This document shows, piece after piece, positions 54,906 through 64,000 of a DNA stretch of 64,000 bases. Position 1 is the first letter of the stretch. Every line of letters starts with the position of its first letter. The stretch is taken from contig NC_135260.1 of the NCBI RefSeq assembly GCF_964204865.1, positions 19,080,001 through 19,144,000 of the forward strand, in the 5' to 3' direction. A model generated the notes under the pieces. It was not told the DNA's origin. It saw only the letters and a program-made list of their open reading frames with translations, and searched no databases. This stretch comes from Styela clava. Lineage: Eukaryota > Chordata > Ascidiacea > Stolidobranchia > Styelidae. The position numbers were made by a program, and so were the translations under genes.

Positions 54906-57900
54906 TCCCCGCGTCGACTTAGTAAATATGTGAATCATATCCATAATCCGCTTTTCACGAAACTAAATTCTGATAAAAGAAGCGCATGGATATGGTAAAC
55001 TTACACAGAAACGCTCTCACAGAATTATTTTAAGAAGTCTTCAGCCAACGGAGGCGAGCCTGTTTGTTGTGCGGGATCTTCCATTTACCACACATGCGTT
55101 TCTCGCGATTACCAGTAATTTGCACTGTGCAACGATGGCGTTTAGGTAAGCGAATCACCCAACTTTGTGAGCCCGCCAGCGACGAGGACGCACATCAGTC
55201 GGTTCGGCAAAACACCACTTGGCTATGATTAAGTTGATTTGGGGTCGGGTTAACTGTAAGTACAGGAAATTAGTAAATCAAAAGTTTTATCTCTGGGGGA
55301 AAACGTACTCTAGGTCAAGTCGCGAACCATCACAATTCTGCCCAGTACTATTGGTACATATAAACAAAACTACATTCAGAATTTTATGTTCATTTATTTT
55401 GGCAACCAGGCTATATATATATTACAACAAAAATACAACTAGCTACTTCAACTTCATTCGAATTTTGCTAAGTTTTGACAACTAGCAATCCCAGACCTAA
55501 AAACATATTTGGAGTGAGTTGTTTAACTCAAAATGGCGCTTGTGGTATTTTTCTTGCAATATACGCTGTTGAATTAAATGATATACAAAAGATAGATAGA
55601 TATACATGAAAAGGGTACAATTGAGGTTCAAAAATTCAATAAAAGCGTAGCCTGGAGTACACTTGAATCAATTATAAAACAGGTAGAAAAGAACAAGCAA
55701 CGGCAAAAAATAGGATTAGTACAACAAATCTATATTAATAGGAAATAATTATTAGTGAAAACATAATAATAGTATAATACACAGAGAATATATGAAAGGC
55801 ACTAAAATTGAAATAAAAAAAATTACAGCACCATTATTTGTGGAGAAAGTTGATATATGAAGTTCAAAATTGCTACCAATTTAAGTAAATAGGCAATGCG
55901 ATATTTACTGTAGAATGGAAAGTTTTTAACTCGGGTATCAAAAGTTATTGAGAAGATGAAATCTTTCGTGTTTTACATACAGTGAACCATATACAAGATC
56001 GGTATGCTGCATGAGTTTAGAGAATAATGCTTAAGAAATCACACAGAGGCAAAATAACACAATAGATAAGTTCATAATAAGAGAACAGAATAAAAATACT
56101 AATAGGCAGACATTGTGACAAGGCATGAGGTGTAGAAAAATACAGTTAATATTGAAATTTGAAAACATCCTTTTATCAATGTCTTACTGGTATCAGTTTT
56201 AGAGCTTAATTTTGACGGTCAAGCTGAAGTTAGCCAGAGACCAGACAATAATTACTAATTGAGTGAAGTAAGGGATGACAAGAATAAAGCACCAATAAAT
56301 ACTCCATTGGTAATGGGATTAAAATACAATACAAACGTTGTATAGAAAACAGTTTCATTAGCCCTTAAAATGTATTGCATCACAACAAATAAATCCAATT
56401 CCAATTGAAGACCAAAATAAAGAAAAATTGTTCAGTGGAAATAATGAAATAATTCGATTGACACACTTTAAATCAAATAGAAAAAAATCTTTACGACTAC
56501 CATCTCTGAAACAATTTTAATTTTTGAAAGAACAATGCTGAATAATTTTTACACTCATATTATTTATTTCATGTGTACGAAAAATGTCTTTATGACTGTT
56601 TATTTTCTCATTCTGGTTGATAATGTGTGACTAAATAAATGTATAGCAACTAAGAATATAAAATTGACATAAATTGGCTTACACATCACAGAATACCGTG
56701 GGGGCTTTCTGAAAATGCAAGAATTTCCACAGATTTTTTTTAACATATGTAAAATTGGGAAATTTCAAATAAACTGACTTAAAATACATGGTCGTTGAAT
56801 TATTAAAATTCGAATTGCTTATTTCCTTACTGAATAAGCCATTGGCATATGATGTAATCCTGCAAAAAACCACTGTAAGCAAACAGGAAAACTTTCTGAG
56901 TAGTCTCCTTTGTTCAGGATAAAGTCAAGATATCCAAATTTTAATTAAAAGTAGACTTCCATTAGCTCTTAGAACACGACATGGTCTGCACCTTGTTATT
57001 TTAAAAGAAAACATAGCGGGAAGTTGCTATGCTCAACTAAGCATGTTCTTCAACTGAATCCCTTCTGAAAATTATTCAGTCATAACCCATGGTTGATAGA
57101 GCTTAAATTTCTTTGTGATTTCTGAAGTGGGAAGTATCGCCAAATACCACAATATCATTGTTGCACAACAGGCAAGTAAAAGCAGGTTACACATGGCCGA
57201 AATTTTGGTATAAACAATTTTTGTGGCCATGTTATTCAAAAAACACTAAAAAGTATAAATACCAAATCCATAATGAAATTTCCATATTTGGATGAATGTA
57301 AACAATGATATTTACTATCTTAAAACACTGACTGTGTATAATAATAGGAATATCCAAAAAGTGAGCGATGAAAAAAAATCATCTGAAATTAATGCTACTT
57401 GAAAGAGTATTATTGTTCCTGTAATCAAATCTTAACATCAATTTTATGGCGCAAAATTTAATATTTATCATCCTATGTATGCAAAATACAACAATTCAGA
57501 ATATTCCAAACGAATTGCAAAGCAAATTTCATATCAACGTTTTAGGATAATGACACCCAAATTAAGTCACATCAAAAAAACCTGAGGTTAGCATCTCATA
57601 ACTGTCAACTGTATTGACATGAATCATGTGTGAGTATAAATTAACAATGGTTTGATTCAAAAAACAACCTTCGGGTGCATAAAATAACTCAGCAGTAAAT
57701 ATTATAGTCCACCAAAGGCTTAAGCTAAACAGGCTTCAAAATGAAACACAATCAACTTTCTATCAATTACAAAATTTTTTCAACTAATAGCACATGATTT
57801 GCTTGTTCATGAAATGAATTTCAAAACGAGGAAAATGAGAAAAGGAATAAAAATTACAGAAAGAAATAAAAATGTACCATATCTCATTGATTATTATTTA

Positions 57901-58535
57901 AAATACTGTGGCATATGAAAAAGATATCTACAAAGTCATTGTAATGAATGATTATTTCAATTCGATAAACAATAAAACTATACAGCATGTAGTTATATCT
58001 TGCACACATGATTAGATTTCTCAGTGTGTGGTTATAGGTAGATAACATTGTACCATTAGCACATGGAAAAGTTTTTGAAAAAAATCATCATAATTATTTC
58101 CAGACTGAATGACATGTTTAGCTTAATAATAAGCCGTTTAATAAGGAACATGATGGACCCTAAGATTTTCAAAAAATGAAATAAGAATACAAAGGTAGTA
58201 TACCAATGTCTTGGGTAAGATTGATATATTATTAAAACTGCTTCAAGCAGTTGATGAAATATTGAAGAAGTTCATGGCACATATAATAAAAGTATTCAAA
58301 TATATCCCAAAAATCCCTTTATGATCAACTTCAAGTCATCTCATTCAACTCCAAGTTACCAGGGAAAATGAAGTCCATCCTCCTGCATGTGCCTTATTTG
58401 TATTCCAAAAAGAATAATTAAAGATCAGAAGTCTGATCTGAATTTTTTCAACTCCATAGCATTGGTTTCAAAAAATAGATGAGAGAAGTGATTTGGTTTC
58501 TGGTAATATTTGGAATATGTTCGGCGATGTTTTGC
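54906..58535. other. No supported gene
   Basis: Very AT-rich, with only short chance frames. The right end is 3' flank of the glypican gene. Confidence 0.4.
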
Positions 58536-58541
58536 TTTATT
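58536..58541 (-). terminator. Polyadenylation signal of the glypican gene
   Basis: AATAAA on the minus strand, about 85 bp after the stop codon. It is the nearest such hexamer on the transcript side. Confidence 0.5.
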
Positions 58542-58624
58542 TTTAATATAGTTTCCGTACTACTAGTCTCTTTTTCTTGTATGTTCTATTCAAATGAATA
58601 GATAAAACATAAAAGAAAAAGACA

Positions 58625-60937
58625 CTAAATTGTTTGTTCACCCATTCTGTAAAAGAAATGAGACAAGGTACACAATACTGTAAGTGAAATTGTGACAGTG
58701 GATGCTGCTGATGTCGTAGTGACAGGTTTATCTGTTGCTCTACCGGCTGTAGATGAAACAGCAGTATTTTTAGAACCGTGCGGTATTTCAAAAATTTCCA
58801 ACAGAATCTGTTGCTCTGATCTATTCAAATTTCCAAAACTTCCCAGATCTACCTCTGTAAAATCTGGAGTTTCTGGTTGCAACTGAGGATGCTTCATAAC
58901 ACGAGATTTGATATCTTTCAGAGTCGCTCGTAACGATATTTTTTTGCCAAGTGCATGTCTTATTAGTTTGATCTCACGTTCTTCAAGATCCTTCATCTTT
59001 TTATTTTTTGTTTTCTTTGGGGTTGAAGCATTTTCAGACTCATCAATTTTGGGTTTCTCATTACCATTTGATTCATCAGCAGATCCGTCGCCTGAATAAT
59101 CAGCCATATCAAGACCAACATTCCCAGTTGGTAGCTCGAGATCTACAAAAGCTGGATCGATGCCCCGATGTGCGTGCCATAATTTTGCCGTGACTTCTCT
59201 CAGATTAACGATTTGCTGACGTACAACAATGTCAGGAACTTTAGCAGAATCTCCGTAAATCTCGCTATTGCATAGTCGAGCAGTGGCATTACCATCTGCT
59301 AAGTTTTCACTTGACACAGTATCCCCATCCCAACAATCATGCTGTGCAACAAGCTCTGAATTCTCTTCGCATATGGTTGCTGGTAAATTTTTCCAGAAAT
59401 CTTCAGCACTTTTCTGAGCAGTCCTCATTTCATTGACAAGATTTGACAAGCGACTAGGTTCGTTCATTTTTTGGAAGAATTTTCCATACGCTTGTCGTTG
59501 TTTTGAAATAGTTATATCCCTGACTCGATGTTTACGGCGCTTATTCTTTCTGCGTTTTCGCGACCTTTTCCTTTTCTTATTTTTCTTTCTCTCTTTAGTT
59601 TCTGTGGATCTTTTTCCACGTCGAGGCTTGCCAGATCTTGGCTGTGAAATGCTTGAATCTATGTCAGTATCGAACTTCAGATTTGATAATCCCATCAGAT
59701 CGAAATTGTCATCTCCCACTTTGGGATCTCCGTTAATAGAATCACTATCTGCATTAGTTTGCATGTTGCCATAAAAACCAGTGAAGTCAAAGTCACCAGT
59801 ACTTAGTGGATTCATATTATTTTCTGGTGCTCCCATACCAAGCCGCATATTTCCGAATTTCATGTTAGATAAACCAGACAGGTCAAATGACATATTTGAA
59901 CTTGGGGGTTGACCACATTGTTGAAAAACCGATTCAGAAATAACCTTTTTATTTTCTTGCAACATCATTACTGCTTCTGAAATCTTTACATCGATGGGTG
60001 AGAGAACCGATTCAATATCAAATGGACCTACCAAGCGATCAAGAACAGTCATCGAAGTATCAAGATACTTGTTCCAGGCCATGTTGAATTCCTTGTCATA
60101 ATTACACAAACAACCTTGTAGAATATTTAAACAAGCATTCTTGCAAGGCTTAACGGTGACCAAACCATTACATTTTGAACAACTCATTATTTTTGTGATT
60201 AACTTTGCACAATGTGTAGTGGGATAAATTTTTGAAACACTTTGTGAAACACGTTCACCTGTCTTTAATGCTTGAACAAAAGTCCTAGCAGCAATAAATG
60301 ATCGCTGAATCTGATTGGAAAGTTTTTGGGGAAGGTCGGCAAATGGTCGTATCACATTGAGGTTATCTCCCATGCATTGCATATAATTCTCATTGAGATC
60401 GAAACTTGGATTCATTAATTTGAAGACTTGTTGCATGAGTGTGATGAAGAAACTATCAAAGATGTCAGTGAAATCCACAACACCTCCTTCATAATATAAT
60501 TTTAAATCATCAAAAAACTTCGCAAAAACCTCTGAATTTTCCATATAAATATCCCCATATGTTTCCTCGAACAAAACATGGAGAGAAGTTTTAGCCGATC
60601 CAATCAATTCATGAAAAAACTTGTCAAATTGCTCATGCTTGGCATTCAGCATATTTGTTATTGTTTCAGTCTTTTCTCTAACATTCCTGTTGAACTCAAC
60701 AGTACTTTCAACACTGAGACGATCTTCCATTGCAGAATTACAACATGTGTAATTTCCTCCGCAAATACTGCCATCCTTTGTCGGTATTGCCTTGTTGGGA
60801 ACAATTTGTCCAAATCCCTTACCTTCATAAAATAGTTTCACCTCAATGCACGAATCCGAGGCTTCAAGACTTACGGCTCCAGAAATCATGAATAACACGA
60901 AGCACCAGGTGAGCATATTTGCTCTTTTCACAATCAT
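58625..60937 (-). CDS. Glypican (GPI-anchored heparan sulfate proteoglycan), intronless, 770 aa
   Basis: Glypicans are cell-surface core proteins that modulate Wnt, Hedgehog, BMP and FGF signalling. This one has a signal peptide (about residues 1-25), Cys-rich helical core motifs CGGNYTCC (59-66) and CSKCNGLVTVKPCKNACLN followed by GCLCN (253-279), and MAWNKYLDTS. A C-terminal hydrophobic run (749-763) after a Ser/Thr-rich stretch is the GPI signal. One clear Ser-Gly glycosaminoglycan site with acidic context (DYSGDGSADES, 613-623) is present. Length exceeds the usual 550-600 because of a segment at about 343-475. It contains FDLSGLSNMKF and FDLMGLSNLKF repeats, a furin-type RGKR|S at 440-444 and a very Lys/Arg-rich run to 472. 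Convertase cleavage is known for glypicans. The whole protein is one exon, unlike the intron-rich genes in this window. Confidence 0.92.
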   Translation of the reverse strand: MIVKRANMLTWCFVLFMISGAVSLEASDSCIEVKLFYEGKGFGQIVPNKAIPTKDGSICGGNYTCCNSAMEDRLSVESTVEFNRNVREKTETITNMLNAKHEQFDKFFHELIGSAKTSLHVLFEETYGDIYMENSEVFAKFFDDLKLYYEGGVVDFTDIFDSFFITLMQQVFKLMNPSFDLNENYMQCMGDNLNVIRPFADLPQKLSNQIQRSFIAARTFVQALKTGERVSQSVSKIYPTTHCAKLITKIMSCSKCNGLVTVKPCKNACLNILQGCLCNYDKEFNMAWNKYLDTSMTVLDRLVGPFDIESVLSPIDVKISEAVMMLQENKKVISESVFQQCGQPPSSNMSFDLSGLSNMKFGNMRLGMGAPENNMNPLSTGDFDFTGFYGNMQTNADSDSINGDPKVGDDNFDLMGLSNLKFDTDIDSSISQPRSGKPRRGKRSTETKERKKNKKRKRSRKRRKNKRRKHRVRDITISKQRQAYGKFFQKMNEPSRLSNLVNEMRTAQKSAEDFWKNLPATICEENSELVAQHDCWDGDTVSSENLADGNATARLCNSEIYGDSAKVPDIVVRQQIVNLREVTAKLWHAHRGIDPAFVDLELPTGNVGLDMADYSGDGSADESNGNEKPKIDESENASTPKKTKNKKMKDLEEREIKLIRHALGKKISLRATLKDIKSRVMKHPQLQPETPDFTEVDLGSFGNLNRSEQQILLEIFEIPHGSKNTAVSSTAGRATDKPVTTTSAASTVTISLTVLCTLSHFFYRMGEQTI

Positions 60938-60941
60938 TGCT

Positions 60942-60949
60942 ATGCAAAT
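60942..60949 (+). promoter_or_regulatory. Octamer (POU-type) motif just upstream of the glypican start
   Basis: atgcaaat is the exact octamer consensus, five bases from the ATG on the upstream side. It may lie in the 5' UTR and may be chance in AT-rich DNA. Confidence 0.25.
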
Positions 60950-63900
60950 ATTATTCTACATAACAGAATATCTATTCCTAGTTTCCTGACAAAGCAAATA
61001 AAAATTTAGATAACATTATGACTGACTGGGCTGTTAAAACACCCAGCATTCGACTTTTAATAATACGTTACGAGATAGGTAATATGATGAAGCGATGATA
61101 TGGAGTAAAAAAATAACTTTTTAGTAGTATTTAATAACGTTAGACTAACTTGGTTCATTATTTTTTTAACAGAGATTTTTAATCAAAAATCACAAGCTTT
61201 ATTTATTTAAAACTAAACATCGAGCAGCCAAATCTTTAGACACAATTTACATCGGTCTGAAAGTTCTATTTTGCATACCAATGACATTTCCGCTATTCCT
61301 AAAGAATTTAATTCCTGCATTAGTTTTTCAACTTGTCAAATTTTTATTATTTTCCATATAGCTAAGATGCATTCATCTCATGATTACGACAAAATATGTA
61401 TAAAGGTATTAAACTGCGTGCTAATGAATATGAAATAAAACTGAATGAACACGAATGAATAAATATCGTTATGGATAAGAATCAGCAAGTTTAGCAACAA
61501 AAATTACATAAAGATAAATTTAAAAAAGCAACAAACGTCAGTTGAAAATTTTCATAAGAGTCAAAATGCAGGAACAAATACTTCAATGTAACAATTACAA
61601 AAATTTCAAAATAGATTACAAAAAAAACCTATTTTAGCAACAGATGACTCAAAATTCATCATATTTAATTCTAAAAGATTGAGCCATATGTAAGTAATGA
61701 ATACTTTCGTGAAGATATGACTAAAAAGGTGGGAAGCACTCGACATACCCAGGTATGAAGTGTTGGGATAAGACAACAAAACACTCGATAGCATCGTCAC
61801 TCATCATATCATTAGTCATCTCAGCTTTTGTAAATAAATGTCGATGACGATTGACGACACAAGATATCTACCTTATTGGGTTGTGATATTGTTAGTATTG
61901 TCATTGTTGTAATAATGCTATATAAATTACATTGTGCGGTCAAATATATTTAAACAGTTGTTGTTTCTTGAAAACTTGTGCATAATTCCTTCTCTAAAAA
62001 ACTAGAAATGTTTAAAAAGAAAAATATAGCGAGTATTTAATTTTTTCAATATCTTGCATTTATTGTGCACCACTCATACAAGGATTCCAAATTTCTCTAT
62101 ATATATATGTATATAAGAAAATATCAAAATTGCAAAATATATTATTTATTAATTTGAAAAAATACAAAATACAAAGAGTAAGACTAAATGTACCTTCTTA
62201 CATATTTTACTTGAATTGACCAAAGAAACTAAGATGAACACTTCTGTTACAAACAATACTTTTATGTGTGAACTATTGAAATGTTATGCTCATATAAATA
62301 ACAATATTAATTTATTACAGTAGATCAATTAAAGTAGCATAAAACCTTACTTTTCCAATGTCTATGCCCAAATGATGACCTTGACCAAATGATGGATCTG
62401 AAAACGCTGATTAGTGAAATACAAAAACATGGGATCAAAACAGCTACCGGTATATCATACCTATGACATGGCATACTTCTTATAAAAAAAATCAGTTCAA
62501 CACGATGAGCTAGATTTACCCAGCAATCCTTATATAGAAAATACCAGACCATAAACCCGTAACACCAGAATCAAACCCAGACTATCATTCGAATGCTGTT
62601 GTCAATTCTAGCACTCAATTAGTATGCAATGCAAATCTCCAATACAAAATAGAACAGACAATAATTATATTCCAAGTAATATGTTTCTCTAATGAGACAT
62701 TTGAAGAACAGAGCATAGATTAAGTAAAAATACCAAAACAATGACATACCAATATGTGTCACCAATTACAAAATGAGATCAATGGGATTCCATAACCTAT
62801 TTTAATTTAACCTCTTGATAGACAGATCTAAGTTACTGACAAAGCAATATCATTATACTGTGCCATACAATTGGACAACTAGAACAAATGAGATTAGTAT
62901 CAACATGACATCAAATAAAAATTATTGAAGGAAACTTGTAACACCAGGATATTCATTGAATTCACAGCAGGATATTCAATAATGACATGTTAACACAATA
63001 GCTGTATCCTCAAAACAAATTTAACTTGGAAAAGCTCATTTCCTTAACCAAATAATGAATAAAAATTCTACAGGTAATTCTTGACATGCAGATTTAATTC
63101 GAAAATACCCTTTTTCAGCATTGCCATATTGGTATCAGAACTGACACCAAATGAACTAAGGTAAGTAATACAAACTTTATTTATACAGGTAATTCAATAT
63201 TTTTACAGTCAGTATAATAAAAGATATGTATATATATCAGGTAGTAATTCTTGATCACAATTAGAACCAGTTCATGCTTACATAAACCATGTAACAAAAC
63301 AATGCATTTCTTTATTCTGCTCTAAGAAGAATCTCAAACCAAAGCCAAAAGTGGAAGTAGTGAAACTGATTGACATAAAAGTGGGAATCAATCACATATA
63401 CATATCTCATATCCTTAGAAGAGATATGAGTAGTTAGCAATTGACATGAAACTTTAAATGGGATAATTCAAGTCAACAGTGACAGGAAACCAATATGTGA
63501 GAGGAAATTAATTCCACATGAATGTGATGAGCACTTTAATATCTAGGATACGGCGAAATTTTTGAACTACTCAATGACTTTTGAATATATAAATAATAAA
63601 ATAAAACTATTAATGAGTTTGCCAAAAACATTGATTTGGACAAGTGAACTGGACAACCTTTCTCCGCAAATTTTCAATTTTGTTTATTCCACTCATACAC
63701 AAAACTTTAAGGTTAAAAACACTAATTTTGTCAGAGTTATTACTAGATTGCAACACAAATTGAATCTTATGTTTGATTATAATATAGAATATGACGAAAA
63801 GGAAGGGACTGTGCACAATAGAGGTCATCTTTAACATTAAGCCTAATTTTTGTTCAAAAATTAGTGGCATTAAATACCTGTATATCGACTGTTTTGAATC

Positions 63901-64000
63901 AATGCTCATTTTCATAATTTTATGCTTGTGAGCGTTGGTCGGAATACTTCGGTCCTGACGTTGTTTGTTTCAGACCTGACCTTACAATAATTGTAAAATT
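60950..64000. other. No supported gene; glypican upstream region
   Basis: AT-rich, with a (TA)n tract near 62097-62112 and only chance frames, the longest at 63562-63834 and 63610-63915 on opposite strands. No TATA or initiator could be assigned with confidence. Confidence 0.4.

Noticed and set aside
63562-63915. Overlapping ~90-100 codon frames on opposite strands
   Set aside because: Mutual shadows in AT-rich DNA without coding motifs.

Overview
The window looks like AT-rich genomic DNA of an invertebrate animal. Genes have short exons with GT/AG introns, intergenic spaces are long, and transposons of several classes are common. The protein-coding content (ASCC3, AMD1, a glypican, a PLAC8-domain protein) is general metazoan. 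I lean weakly towards a deuterostome such as an ascidian, but nothing here proves the species.

Layout. 559-6811 (+) holds the last seven coding exons of ASCC3; one intron carries a hAT transposon that ends 15 bp before the next exon, and another carries a tRNA-derived SINE. 6812-15470 has no recognisable gene but includes a 425-bp direct duplication with only two mismatches. A PLAC8-domain exon lies at 15471-15742 (-). A two-exon gene for a 31-residue single-pass membrane micropeptide lies at 26261-26356 (-), with its 5' UTR exon just upstream. 28.2-33.1 kb is a transposon-rich strip: an LTR-like repeat, a second SINE type, hAT ends and a 5'-truncated LINE with an open RT frame.

34382-40741 (-) is a complete eight-exon AMD1 gene (S-adenosylmethionine decarboxylase, 341 aa) that I assembled from splice sites and family motifs. 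About 130 bp upstream of its start codon sits a 9.7-kb foldback-type element (40870-50585). Its inverted arms are tandem arrays of a ~346-bp unit, its loop is a small palindromic element, and its right arm is interrupted by a 6.2-kb retroelement block flanked by the 5-bp repeat tgcct. That block encodes, on the minus strand, the end of a Ty3/gypsy-type polymerase (integrase with intact D,D35E) and an uninterrupted 646-aa envelope-like glycoprotein. Its right part is a plus-strand LTR/PBS/gag fragment and a further LTR copy.

50.9-54.9 kb is decayed nested transposon sequence: a hAT relative split by a SINE, gypsy gag and RT remnants, a 232-bp inverted-repeat pair, and a SINE tail. 58625-60937 (-) is an intronless glypican of 770 aa with an extra basic, furin-site-containing segment. 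The last 3 kb and 54.9-58.5 kb show nothing I can support.

The host genes do not form an evident pathway. Their shared feature is how closely transposons approach functional boundaries: an ASCC3 splice acceptor, the AMD1 5' region, and AMD1 introns 1 and 6.
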